Assembly: GCA_022495995.1 (NCBI GenBank)
Contig: JAFEMH010002496.1
Location: 1 to 64,000, forward strand
Direction of reading: 5' to 3'
Source: Adenophora triphylla var. japonica
Taxonomy: Eukaryota; Streptophyta; Magnoliopsida; Asterales; Campanulaceae
Length of the DNA stretch: 64,000 bases
Shown here piece by piece: positions 1 to 10,209 of this stretch. The notes under the pieces are model-generated. The model was not told the origin of the DNA, did no database searches, and saw only the letters and a program-made list of their open reading frames with translations. Each line of letters starts with the position of its first letter. Position 1 is the stretch's first letter. Position numbers and translations under genes: made by a program.

Positions 1-1739
1 AGTCCCTACAGGAAACATAGGAATCTTGGGGTAGCATCTTGATGTATCCGGGACTATTAAGAAGAGGAGGAGAACCCTCTTCTCGTCTTTGCGGTAAAAG
101 TGCCATCGGAATTGAGACTGATGGTCAAACCATGACTTGCGACTACCCCCAGAGGTCATCAATTTGAGCCTTATGTCGAAGTCTCATTTGTTCTACCAAC
201 TGGATCCAATACGGGTCTGTCCGAGGGATTTTGGAGGGCGGAGCAACGTTATCCCCATCATTACCGGCCGATGCGGACATTCTCAAACCCGGAGTCGGAA
301 CAAACGGCGAAGCCGACGACGCGCTTGACTCTTCCCAACCGAGTCAAACGGTGACCGTGCCCGAAACCAAGCTTTGTGCGGAGCCGCGGGGAAAGGACAC
401 GAAGGTTCGATGTCCGGGAATGGAAGGAGGGTAGGTGTTTGGGCTTTTGGCTCATGCAACATGCGCTTATTTGTTCACGTTTACTTAAAACATGTTTTAT
501 TAACCTAATCGGTTGGAAAAGATTGCTCTTCTTTTTCGCAAACTACTACGATTCCCCGGATCAGCCGGGCCCCGTCACTACGTCTATAAGCCCCTCGTAT
601 TCCACCCGTATTTCGACCTCCCAGGTGGACAGCCCAGGGCGAGGGTCCTATAGGGCAAGCGGGTCCCACCGACCGAAAGAAAAACGATCCTAAAAGTCGC
701 GGGTAATCGAGTCTTAACGAGCATTCGATGTAAATTACGGACAAAGCCGACGTCGAAAGTCAAGATCATGTCCGAGAGCTCGACAAAAGTCGGCATGATT
801 TGGACCGATAAGCGTCCACGATTGATCTTGACTTGTCGTCGCTAAGCCGTAATTAGGCATGGAATAATCATTAATCCTTGATGACTCGGTGTCAATGCCG
901 GGAGTCGTTGTATAATTTGTGCCGCCGAGCCGAAGTCAAGGCGCCGGTCAATATCTTGGTCAAAGTCCGCGGCGGAAAACCGGCGTAACTTCGACCGACA
1001 GGACCCGGAAAGATATTGAGTCGGTATGCCGACAAAGGCTTGAAAGGAAAGGTCTATACACGACGGGGGCATGACACGGACTCGGACTAAAAACCAACCG
1101 GGTCTCGGACAAAGTGTGTCACGGACAAGTGCATGGTCGACACGAGGCTCCATGGGATGTTTGGGTAGTCCTCGTGCTCATCCGAGAGGCGTAATAAGAC
1201 CAAACGGACCGCGACAAGGATTTCCCGGGTTAAGGACGTAGTGTGCTGTACGGTCACGTGCGCGTAGTGTGCAAGCAGCCTATATTCTTTTTTTCGAGTA
1301 AAATAGAGATTTTTTTATGTGTCTTAAAAATATGATGCATGATTTTTTTGGAAATTTTCTTTTTTTTTTTTTTGAAAATCCTTTTTTTTTTTTTTGAATT
1401 TTTAATGAAAATTTTAATGAGCACATAAGCACGAAAATTCCGACAGTTAGGGACATTATTCCGACAGCCAAAATTTTGACTTTCTCCAAGGCGGCCAAAA
1501 CAACATGAAAACTGTGCAAAAATCAACACACACACAAAAATGATTTTCAAAGCCGGGACGGAAGCTTGACCCTCAAAAACTTTTTTTTTTGAAAACGGTG
1601 ATACCGGTACGTGGGATTGTTAGACCACAATTTATCCCCGACTCGTGTTAGGAGGCGATAACGGGAAATTTAGTGGTTTCCACCAATATACCGAATACCA
1701 TTTTTTAAAAAAGCTTAGTCCCCAAGCCGGGCCGCCACC
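1..1739 (-). mobile_element. Leader (5' untranslated internal region) of an Ogre/Tat-like LTR retrotransposon, minus strand
   Basis: Non-coding internal region next to the LTR at 1740-3481; the rest of the element lies left of the window. Read on the minus strand, it matches the leader in the plus-strand copies at 56166-57245 and 60100-61185. Shared blocks include the stretch around 840-900 (compare 57000-57065) and the end near 600-690 (compare 57205-57245). The primer-binding-site-like stretch at about 1718-1739 reads GGTGGCGGCCCGGCTTGGGG on the minus strand. It is a diverged form of the GTGGCGACTCCGCTGGGG seen in the other copies. Such sites, complementary to tRNA-Arg, are known from Ogre-type elements. 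Short open frames here look fortuitous. Confidence 0.65.
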
Positions 1740-3481
1740 TGTGATGATATGTTGCCTTTTCGCGGGAAAAATTCGATTTTGCGTTTCTTTGAAAAACCAA
1801 ATAAAACCGGAAAAAAAAAAAAAAAACGCAGTCGCCACGCCATTTTTAATTTTGAGGGCCAAAACTTTGAAAAAGCCCGAGATCAGAGATTTAGGTTCGG
1901 AGGTCATGTTACGCGTCGGGAAGGACGTTAGTGTGCACCCGACGCGCCTCGTAAAAACGAGTCTTCCAAGCTGAAAATCATTTGTGTGTGTGTGTGTATG
2001 TGTTTTGGCCAAAATAAGTTGAAACTCAGAAAAGTAAAAATTGGGATATCTTTTTAAGACTTTAAACTGATCCCATGATTTTTTGGAAGATTTTTGGATT
2101 GAGATTTGGTACTCAAAAGACCTTTTGAAGTTGAGAGCCATTTCTGCCAGAATGAAAAAGGCAGTGGACATTTGATTTTAAAAGGGATTCAAGGGTCTTA
2201 AAACTTCATAATCTGGATAAACTCAGAGAATGAAAGTTGTTCTAGACACCTTAAATAAAGTTTGTGCGAAGGAATTTTCCATTTTGGAGAAGATTTGAGG
2301 GGTCAAAACCTTCTGGAAACCTCATATATGAGATCTGGATTCCCAGAAGCTGATGAACTAGCCTCTGAAAGAAAATTTAAAAAGAGGAGTTTTACTCACC
2401 CAAAAAATAAGGTAAAAATATGTCTGGAAAGCTCTGGATGTTGTCTACAAAAAGTATTTTGTAGTCAGCACCAAATTCCAAGTTCATCTGTGTCCAAAAA
2501 TTAAGACCATGGACTGAGGTCTGAGAAAATTGCTACTGGACAGCAACTTCTCAAGAAAGAAAAATATGATTTTAAGGGGGGTTTTGCATCCATGCTTGTC
2601 CCCATTTCCCTAGGTTTTGGTTAGTGATCACTAGACATTTTAGTGGTGAATCAACTATACCAAACCATCCTTGGGGTACATTAGGACTAAGCATTTCATT
2701 TGCTTGGGGAGGGGGATTTTACCCTTTGAAATCAAGATTTAGTGCTTGAAAATGGTTTTTTAGGGTTTTGAAAGTGCATTTTTGCAAGTAAGCAAGAAAA
2801 GCTTTGAAAATAATGTTGATCTTTGTAGAAGATCATCCATGGAGATGGTCTTCCATGGTGATCTTCTTAGATCTAGAGAAAGAAGATGAAAGAACTACAT
2901 TTTGTAGTTTGAAGATGCATGCATGGATGAGATTTAGGGTTAGGAAGAGGAGGGTTTACCAATCTTCCTTGTGTTCTTGAGTGTTTGGCTTGAGTGTATG
3001 AGTGTTTAGGGCTTGAATATGAGAGTGAGTGGATGAATATGAGTTGGGAAAGATTGGAGAGAAAAAGGTGACAATTCTTGAAGAATTCTCACTGTTTTCT
3101 CTCTATATTTCGCCGAGTTCGGTGCAATTGTGTTCTTTTTTTTTATTTTTGTACTCGGAGGGCTCAATTTATAGCCCTCTGAAAATTACAAACCCATCCG
3201 CGCGGACGGGACTGCAGCCGTGCAACCATTCATTAAATGCAGCTTCAGCTTTGGACAAGAGGAATAATCTTTTTGAAATTTCAAATTAACAGCCAGTTTT
3301 TTGTTTCCAGCCATTGCCATTTTTGGTTTTCTTCTTTTGTTTTGCTTTTTGAGATTCTTTTTAAGGTTTAACCTTAAATAACAATGCCCATTTTACCCTC
3401 ACTTTGTTAGAAATGTTAGGATAGTTAGGAATTGTTAGAAATGTTATGACTTTCGTTAATTTTCTAACGAAAATTCTAACA
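1740..3481 (-). repeat. 5' LTR of the minus-strand Ogre/Tat-like element
   Basis: On the minus strand it begins TGTTAGAATTTTCG at 3481 and ends CATATCATCACA at 1740, giving TG...CA termini of about 1.74 kb. A TATA-like CTATAAATT lies on the minus strand at 3166-3174. Blocks align with the truncated plus-strand LTR copy at 54930-56165, for example the 'aaagtctaggga...gacaagcatg' block near 2590-2640 and the GT/AC microsatellite near 1981-2000. It sits abruptly inside the RNase H region of the Tat element that begins at 3482, so it is an insertion into that element. Its partner LTR and target duplication lie outside the window. Confidence 0.65.
3166..3174 (-). promoter_or_regulatory. TATA box of the Ogre/Tat-like LTR
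   Basis: CTATAAATT on the minus strand, about 310 bases into the LTR. It probably drives transcription leftward into the element body. Inferred from motif and position only. Confidence 0.45.
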
Positions 3482-3834
3482 AGCTCAAATTGGAGCACTT
3501 ACAACACCCTATCACCGTGTACACGAATGAACCACTGAAGAAGATATTACATAAGTTGGACGGCTCCGGACGTCTCCTTAATTGGTCCATCGCTCTTACC
3601 GAGTTTGATATCACCTACCAACCAAGGAAGACCCTCCTGGCACAGCCTTTGGTTGACTTCATGGTTGAGACTGCCTTCATGGGTGAGCACCTCCCCACTT
3701 CCCGCAAGCAAAACACTACGGAAGAAGAAAAGTCTCCCATCGAACTCCCATCCAACTGTTGGATCCTGTATACGGACGGGTCAGCTACAAAGGAAAGAAG
3801 CGGAGCTGGAGTTGTACTAGCCTCTAACCCCGGA
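3482..3834 (+). pseudogene. Tat pol remnant: end of reverse transcriptase RNase H and start of second RNase H
   Basis: Translation from about 3490 gives the typical gypsy RNase H end (ITVYTNEPLKKIL, then LLNWSIALTEFDITYQPRK). A linker follows, then WILYTDGSATKERSGAGVVL. The latter is the start of the additional RNase H, where the Asp in YTDGS is the first catalytic residue. The frame is interrupted at 3835 by a roughly 110-base insertion. The upstream reverse transcriptase is absent because the neighbouring LTR has inserted at 3481/3482. Confidence 0.8.
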
Positions 3835-3945
3835 GTTATTCACTCCTGGCTGTACATTCTTATCCGTCTCAAATGATTAATGAATATATTAATCATTCAT
3901 CATTATATAACAATATGATAAAAAAAACAACCAAGGTCAAACAGC
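3835..3945. repeat. Short AT-rich insertion in the Tat second RNase H
   Basis: The flanks are near-identical 9-mers, AACCCCGGA (3826-3834) and AAGCCCGGA (3946-3954). These look like a target-site duplication with one change. The insert has no clear terminal inverted repeat, but holds a palindromic block around ATGATTAATGAATATATTAATCAT. It introduces a stop and separates the two halves of the RNase H. The element type cannot be identified from sequence alone. Confidence 0.4.
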
Positions 3946-4357
3946 AAGCCCGGAAGGAGAGTACACCATGCAAGATGCCATCCGTTTCAAGTTCACTGTC
4001 TCCAACAATCAAGCGGAATATGAAGCTCTAATATTTGGAATTGAGTTGGCCTCCTTCTACGGAGCAACTAAGGTGGCGGCTTTCTGTGACTCCCAACTCG
4101 TTGTCAAACAAGTAAAGGGAGAGTATAACACCCAAGACCCCACCCTTGCCAAATATAGGGACCTTGTCCTAGACATGACGAAGAAGATGGAATTTTTCGA
4201 ACTCAAACAAATAGGCAGGGAAGATAACCAAGTCGCAGACGTTCTATCTAAACTAGCAACCATGGACGTGTCTACATCTAAGACCAGTCCATATGTAGTT
4301 TATGCCGAGGAACCTGCGTATAAAAGACTACAAGTCATGCTCCTAGATGGAGAGGAG
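3946..4357 (+). pseudogene. Tat pol remnant: second (archaeal-type) RNase H
   Basis: The translated frame reads MQDAIRFKFTVSNNQAEYEA, then FCDSQLVVKQVKGEY and REDNQVADVLSKLA. These are the Glu (AEYEA), second Asp (CDSQL) and closing Asp (DNQVAD) blocks of the extra RNase H found between RNase H and integrase in Tat elements. It continues in frame from the other side of the 3835-3945 insertion and ends at the 4358-4539 MITE. Confidence 0.8.
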
Positions 4358-4539
4358 CAAGGTCTAAAAAGCGCTAGGCGGATGCTAGGCGGCGGAGCCG
4401 GGCCTAGCGCCTAGGCGGGGACTAGTCGGGATTAATCGGGATTAGTCGGGACCTAGGCGGGGCTTAGAACTAGGCGTTGGAGAGGGGCCTAGCGCCTAGG
4501 CGGGGCCTAGGCGCCCTTAGGCGGGGTCTTTTAGAACAC
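4358..4539. mobile_element. GC-rich hAT-like MITE inserted in Tat pol
   Basis: A 182-base insert flanked by perfect 10-base direct repeats TGGAGAGGAG (4348-4357 and 4540-4549). The ends are imperfect inverted repeats: CAAGGTCTAAAAAGCGCTAG on the left, and the reverse complement of GGGTCTTTTAGAACAC on the right. The interior is made of CTAGGCG/GCGCCTAG words. An 8-base duplication is usual for hAT elements and 9-11 for MULEs, so the superfamily is uncertain. Confidence 0.65.
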
Positions 4540-5398
4540 TGGAGAGGAGAGATGTTGGATCGATGACTATATTGAGTACATTGAGAAGGAGAAACTCCCA
4601 GAAGATGAAGCTCAAGCTAAGTTTATCAAGAAGAGGTCCCCAAGGTTCGTCGTGATGAGCGGAGTCCTCTACCGAAGATCTTTCACAAAGCCCCTGCTAA
4701 GGTGTGTCTATCCTAAGGAAATTGAGAACCTCTTGGCAGAAGTACATGAGGGTGTTTGCGGCGAACACCCGGGGGCCAGAACCTTAGCTGACAAGATCAT
4801 ATCACTAGGTTACTATTGGCCAAACCTGAGGGAGGACGCGCACGCCTATGTTAGAAAATGTGACAAGTGTCAAAGATTATCTGACATTCCTAGACTACCG
4901 GCAGTTGAGCAAACACTTGTGATACCCACGTGGCCATTTGATATGTGGGGGATCGACATCATCGGACCCTTCCCTCCAGCCCGTGGTAATTGCAAGTATG
5001 TGATAGTAGCTGTTGATTACTTCTCCAAGTGGATAGAAGCCAAGGCATTAGCCAAGATAACGGAAGAGAATGCAATCAACTTTGTCCACGACAACATCTG
5101 GTGCAGATTTGGCCTTCCACATACAATTGTTTCTGATCATGGACTCCAATTCTATACTGCATTCACTATGGAATTGGGAAGAGTCAAGGTCCGCCATGCA
5201 AAATCATCAGTTAGCAGACCTCAAGGAAACGGACAAGCAGAAGCAGCCAACAAGCTGGTCCTAACATCCCTTACCAAGAATCTTGAAGGACGCGAGGGCA
5301 GATGGTTGGACGAACTTCCCCTAGCCTTATGGGCTGTTCGCACAACCACCCGGGGGCCAATCGGGGAAACCCCATTCGCATTAACCTTCGTTTCTTAG
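4540..5398 (+). pseudogene. Tat pol remnant: integrase (zinc finger and catalytic core)
   Basis: The ATG at 4652 is only the first Met of an open frame that is internal to pol. The HHCC zinc finger is visible (EVHEGVCGEHPGARTLADK ... CDKCQRL). The core has the D,D,E residues in GIDIIGPF, VSDHGLQF and GQAEAANK. The second motif carries His where most gypsy integrases have Asn (SDNG). A TAG at 5396-5398 ends the frame just before the position where the conserved block leading to the C-terminal domain should continue. That block resumes at 5401 and 5522. Confidence 0.85.
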
Positions 5399-5521
5399 GC
5401 TATGGCACCGGCTGAAATGGCAATCCCAACTGTGAGAAACTCCCACTACGATGAGCAAGTCAACAGGGTTAGTAGGCTCCTAGACCTAGACCTAGTAGAT
5501 GAGAAACGACTAGCCGCGTAG

Positions 5522-5788
5522 ATGAGGATGGTAAACTACAAGCAAAGGACCAAAGCCCATCATGACAAGAGGGTTATCAGAAGAGTATTCCAAGTAGGTG
5601 ATTGGGTACTTAGAAAAATCGAAGCAACTGGTCGGAAGGCAGAACAAAACAAACTCTCCCCAAACTGGGAAGGTCCCTACATTATCACCCAAGTCATTCG
5701 AGAAGGGACCTACAGATTGAAGACCAAGGAGGGGAAAGATCTCAAGCATCCATGGCATTCCGACAATCTCCGAAAATATTATCACTAG
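5522..5788 (+). pseudogene. Tat pol remnant: integrase C-terminal domain
   Basis: The frame contains VFQVGDWVLRKIEA and NWEGPYIITQVIREGTYRL, the GPY/F-type C-terminal integrase module of gypsy elements. It ends HSDNLRKYYH, a usual Tat pol end. It follows the core at 4652-5398 after one stop codon at 5396-5398 and another at 5519-5521. It is part of one decayed polyprotein. Confidence 0.85.
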
Positions 5789-6480
5789 TCTAGTTTATTT
5801 TGCAATAGATTAGTTTCTTGTTTTCCGTCTTTTACTTCTTAGTTGATAGGATTGCAGTTCGATATAGTCACGTTTCAGTTTTACGAAAGCAGTTTCTTCC
5901 AACAAGCAAAGCAACTATCAACTCCTCACACAAACACCAGAAGACGAGGATCTTATTCCCGACTCTTCAAAACATACACCTTGCGTCTTGACAAGGGTCC
6001 GCCTTGACTCAACGACTATAGGCTCCTAACAGCCAAGACCGAGGGTCCTCCTCGGCCTGATGGCTTACCTTACATCCTGACAAGGGTCCGCCTTGATTCC
6101 AGGATTACAAGAATCACAGTCAAGACCGAGGACCTCTCCTCGGCCTAATGACTTGCCTCACGTCAAGACAAGGAATCACCTTGTCACTACGACTAAAAGG
6201 CATCACGTCTGAAACCTGTGCACGAGTCATCTTCCTAGGCATAAGGAGACGAAAAAGAAGAAATCGCCTAACAGTCAAAGCCGAGGAGTCCTTCCTCGGC
6301 CTATACGACTTAAGAGTACAGTCCAAGCCGAGGAGTCCTTCCTCGGCCTAACTACTTGCTCAATTAACAGGGAACGAGGGACCCTCCTCAGATTCCACCT
6401 TCACAAGTTTTGTGCCTAGGCATAGCGTACAAACAAACACTCAAACAATTCATTGAAACAACATGAATTAAAATAAAAGG
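5789..6480 (+). repeat. Tat 3' spacer with degenerate CCGAGG/CCTCGG tandem repeats
   Basis: Non-coding stretch between pol and the accessory gene. Units of about 60-75 bases recur between about 5990 and 6370. Each holds 'aagaccgagg' or 'aagccgagga' followed by 'cctcggcct'. The same CCGAGG/CGAGGAG words recur in the LTR (10310-10570), suggesting a shared repeat vocabulary in this family. Confidence 0.55.
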
Positions 6481-6557
6481 ACCTTTTCATTGATATTCAA
6501 GAGGAAAGTACAATTCCTAACATCTATTACAAAAAAGGAAAAAAGAAAAATCCTATC

Positions 6558-7373
6558 CTAAGACTGTTGGCCATCATTAAAAGGCCTGTCAAGCCAGTCC
6601 TCTGTGATAGAGCCGGGGGGAGAAAGAACAGTTTGATCAGCTTGAGCCCTAGCCTCCTCGGCATTTTTCTCCCTGGCCTCGGCTTCCCCATCTTGGATGG
6701 CCCCCACCAAGGCCTGAAGGTTTCCAAGAACAATTGAGGGGGGCACCCACACTTCGCGGCCGGCTTGGGCATCCACCTCAGCCATCACCTCCATGTTGTA
6801 CTCAGAAAATGGAACCAGGTGGTGAAGAGCCCTGGCTTCCTCATCATACTGATCCTGGCTAATCAGTAGAGCAATCCTATTGATATCTAAGCCAGTGGTG
6901 GGGTCAGCCAGGAGACGGCGAGCCAGATGGAGGTAGCCGTCCTCGAACATGGTCGCCGTCTTCTCATCCATGGCATCTTGGAAAGCTTGGCTCTCCTTGA
7001 AGCGGGTCACGGCCGCCTCCTCCCTGGTGACAAGGGTTGTTTCATAACCTCGGCACTTGGCTTCGGCTTCCTCGACCCTCACTTGGACCTCGACCTTGGC
7101 CTTCCTTACCTCAGCCAGCTCGGCATCTTTTAGCCGGAGTTGTTCCTCGACTTTCTCACGGGCTTCCTTGGCCTGAGCACGAGCCTCCTCGGCTCTCTTC
7201 ACCTCGGCCTCCACTTTGGCCTGAGCAGCCTCTAGGTCGGCTTCCTTGGCTGTCAGTAGCCCAGCCAGAGCGGCCTTCTCGGCCTCGCCCTTTTCTTGGG
7301 CCGTCCTGGCTTCGTTCAGCAGCCTGGCATTGTTTTTGGCCAGAACATTCTCGTAAGCCGTGACCGAGGCAAG
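6558..7373 (-). CDS. Accessory gene, last exon: coiled-coil domain
   Basis: About 270 codons. From the acceptor (AG at 7374-7375 on the minus strand), the product is a long heptad-like region rich in Ala, Glu, Lys and Arg (for example EEARAQAKEAREKVEEQLRL). A more globular end follows, finishing near WLDRPFNDGQQS. The coiled coil suggests self-association. No catalytic motif is visible. The exon itself is open throughout. Confidence 0.6.
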   Translation of the reverse strand, partial: LASVTAYENVLAKNNARLLNEARTAQEKGEAEKAALAGLLTAKEADLEAAQAKVEAEVKRAEEARAQAKEAREKVEEQLRLKDAELAEVRKAKVEVQVRVEEAEAKCRGYETTLVTREEAAVTRFKESQAFQDAMDEKTATMFEDGYLHLARRLLADPTTGLDINRIALLISQDQYDEEARALHHLVPFSEYNMEVMAEVDAQAGREVWVPPSIVLGNLQALVGAIQDGEAEAREKNAEEARAQADQTVLSPPGSITEDWLDRPFNDGQQS

Positions 7374-7452
7374 CTGCAAGGAAAATCAATGTTAAGCATC
7401 TCCAAGTACAAAATTACGAGATCAGTAAACGTTAAAAATACGAGAAGACTAC

Positions 7453-8087
7453 CTCGGCAACCAAAAGTCCCTTGCGGCATAGCAAGTTCTCTTGGCTAGG
7501 CTTCTCTTTGACAAGAGCCTCAAAAGCCTCCTCGTCCATGGCTCTTTGGACAGGAGCTCGGCCCAATCTCAGTAAGGGTCCCTTTCTATTCTGAAGAGGA
7601 ATGCCCCTCAGACGTGGAACATTGGCAGCCATGAGCCGAGCCAGCTCATCGGCCTCCTCAAAGGTTTTGACGGTTTGGATGGTGAGGACGGGAGGATCCG
7701 GGGGATTGAAAGTCTCACTAACGGTTGCCCGCTTAGCTACAGGTTCCTCAGTACTAGCAACTTGGGCCCTCTTGGAGCCAGAACGCCTTGCGACGAGGTC
7801 GGTCTCTTCGGCCCCCACCTCCTCAGCATCAACATGGAGGCTATGCCCCTCAACAGTTGATTGAGTAACTCGTTCCTCGGATCCCAGATCCTCGGCATTC
7901 ACCTCCCCGTGTGGCTTGATTGGAAGTGGTTGATCACCCTGAGCATTTAGCACGAGGTTGCGGCTATTGGCATCCTCCTTCCTCTCTGTTAAGCCCGACT
8001 TCTTGACTTGGCGTCTCTTTTGCTTCACCAGGTCCATAGGACTGAACCTCTTCATGGCTAGTTCTGCCTCTTCCTCGGGGGTCAAAT
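7453..8087 (-). CDS. Accessory gene, middle exon
   Basis: Open minus-strand block with plausible splice sites: AG acceptor at 8088-8089 and GT donor at 7451-7452. The product is hydrophilic and rich in Glu/Lys/Arg, with a basic patch (VKQKRRQVKKSG). It ends with ARLMAANVPRLRGIPLQN and a Gln/Glu-rich stretch before the coiled-coil exon. No known fold recognised. Confidence 0.5.
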
Positions 8088-8176
8088 CTGTGAAGACAAG
8101 GGAGAGATGGTTAATTACGAGCAGAAGGGAAGTTAACAAAAATGCAAAACTACAAGTATCAGAGTTAAATATTTAC

Positions 8177-9113
8177 ATCCGGCCACATCTACTTCTTCCA
8201 GATATTGGTTCAGGGGAGGGACCTTACACCTCGAACAATCCTCATGAAAAACGAGGCCGGGATGTGTTGTCCAATCATTAAAATGCCTTCCCCTCTTAAC
8301 AGTGACGAGGGGAACCACCCCGTCCTTCGGCCCCGGCATCAGTCCTGCCTGGACGTAATAATGATCAGAAGCCTCAATCGCCGAACAGTCGAGGAGACCC
8401 ACCTCGAAAAATGCCTCAAGGCGCTTAATCAAGTCCTTAGTCCATCCGTACTGTTGAACGGGGCCGGATGAAGTTGGAGCGTGGCATGGGGATTGGAACT
8501 CCCAGCCTTAGCGGCTCTCAACCCTAATTGCATGATTTTCCCAACCCGCAACTTTGCTTGACATTGGGAGAAGGAGTTTTGGTTTCTTAGGTGCACTCCG
8601 GATGACGAGGAGCCAACTGTCCTTGACGAAGCTGACTTGATAAAAGTGTCAGAATGCTCCCATGGTCGGCTCAAAACCTAAGCTCCGGCAGAGCACTATA
8701 AAGCTTACGAGGACCCGGGTACCATTGGCTCCTAGCATGGCCGGCACTGCCCTTACGTCGTCCAAAAATTCGTTAATATAGGGGTCCAAAGGAAGACGGA
8801 GCCCCTGTTGAAATTGTTTGAAGTAGAAGTGGACGTAGTCTTCATTGTAGTAGAAGCTCCTCTCCTCTTTTTCTGTCTTCAAATTGGGTTTGCCAATATA
8901 AGTTAACTTATACTCGACTTTGTCCACCCCGTACGTGGAATACAACTTCTCCAGCATGGGATCCCCGGCCTTTGGAGGCCTCTCTCGGCGTTTCCCTCCA
9001 CCTCGGCCTCCCCTTCCTTGGCCTTTACTGCCTTCTACTTGAGCTCCTTCCATAAAGGCATCAACTATTCGGGTGGACGAGGAGGTCTCTCCTTCTCTTC
9101 CCGTCATATCTGC
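8177..9113 (-). pseudogene. Accessory gene, central 'gypsy-type transposon' domain
   Basis: Contains AGDPMLEKLYSTYGVDK, then EDYVHFYFKQFQQGLRLPLD and GTRVLVSFIVLCRSLGFEPT. The same blocks occur in the copy at 63484-64000. The frame is lost just after GFEPTMGAF (about 8665). Comparison with the right-hand copy there shows an indel rather than an exon end. The frame resumes with ASDHYYVQAGLMPGPKDG near 8330-8370. Confidence 0.6.
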
Positions 9114-9940
9114 AAAAAGACGAGGGGACAAAGTTAGTTACCTCGTCAATTGTTGATCTTAGGATGGGGAAGGGAGATACCCCTCCTCGTCATTACATAA
9201 GGCCGAGGAGGGAGCCTTACCACTCAGACGCTCACGAATTACGCGATCTGAAGACGGGTAGAACAGTTCGATGTGCTCCATCATCTCTGCCCTATCCTCA
9301 AATACAATAATATTGGGGGAATCAGACACAATCCTATCTATCCTTGTGGAATCTGGATATTGAAGGAACATCCGGGTACGGCCATAACTCCTCAACCTCT
9401 TTCCTATGTCATCCAGGGTCGGCATCAACCAAGGTCCTCTCTATCTCTGATAAACCCTCAGATTGCCGGTGTGATACCCATAACGAAATCGGGGGGAATG
9501 GTCCCAAGAACGAGCCATTTCTAAGGGGAGCCAAAGATCAATGGGGAGTTTATGCAATATTCAAAGGAATGCAGCCAAAACAACCAAAAAATCTAAGGAA
9601 TTCAAGCAAGATTCAAAGAAACCCAAACAAACATGCAAGAAAAATCAAAAATTCAAGAGAAACTTCAAGAGCTCAACAATAGCGGTTTCCAAGATTGAAA
9701 CTTTCCAAAAACCCTAGAAAAGGCAAAAACTTGAACAAAAAGCATAAAAAGAAAGGAATTTCATACCTGATCTTGAAGATACGGTCGGAATCACGTTGGA
9801 AGAACGCAACACCGGAAAACTAAGCTTCGCCGGAAACTGGGAAATCAAGAAGGTTCGCCGGAGAAGATTTATCGCCTGAAATTCTTTGCCTTTGCTCTCA
9901 AATAACACTGATGCGAAAAGGTTAAAATGAGAGGGGTTTA

Positions 9941-9950
9941 AGGTTTTATA
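9941..9950 (-). promoter_or_regulatory. TATA box for the antisense accessory gene
   Basis: TATAAAACCT on the minus strand, about 420 bases upstream of the ATG at 9518. It is followed by pyrimidine-rich leader-like sequence. The equivalent place in the right-hand Tat copy has TATAAAAG at 62669-62676, and both are preceded by a shared 'catgggtttgaccc' block. Conservation in two copies supports a real internal promoter outside the LTR. Confidence 0.55.
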
Positions 9951-10209
9951 CTCCACAAAACCGGGTCAAACCCATGGGTAAAGCAAATAACCGGGTTTGA
10001 CGCCCCAAGAATTAAATGCTATCAACAATTTTCGAGGCACGTCAGATCTGGGACCCACCATTTATCATCATGGCAAATAACCGGAGGATATTGAAGCGAC
10101 GCACGGACTAAAACGCCTTTGACACGTGTAAAACCTGTTCGTATCCCATAAGCCGAGGACGAGATGACTTTCTCCTCGTCCTAAGCCGAGCTAGAAAGTC
10201 GGGGGCCAC

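Larger units (their letters stand above)
6558..9518 (-). pseudogene. Tat antisense accessory gene (putative gypsy-type transposon protein with coiled coil), spliced, broken
   Basis: Lies between pol and 3' LTR, opposite to the element. The start ATG is at 9518 (MARSWDHSPRFRYGYHTGN). The product order is an N-terminal domain, a central domain ending GLRLPLDPYINEFLDDVRAV, a low-complexity middle, and a Glu/Ala/Lys-rich coiled coil ending at 6558. Introns with GT-AG borders fit between the open blocks, for example near 7374-7452, 8088-8176 and 9110-9220. The first half resembles the plant family annotated as 'putative gypsy type transposon' (Transposase_28). An in-frame TAG in exon 1 and a frameshift near 8665 break it. 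A second copy lies at 63076-64000. Antisense accessory frames are known in Tat elements; the molecular function is unknown. Confidence 0.7.

Noticed and set aside
137..1153. Several open frames of 60-105 codons on both strands
   Set aside because: They lie in the non-coding leader of an Ogre/Tat-like element and are not shared in frame with the other two copies.
1254..2504. Open frames of 80-180 codons including a Lys-rich one
   Set aside because: Low-complexity translations of poly-A/T runs and LTR sequence.
4380..4530. CRISPR-like or satellite array
   Set aside because: Repeat words have no regular spacing or unique spacers, and the block is a MITE with target duplications.
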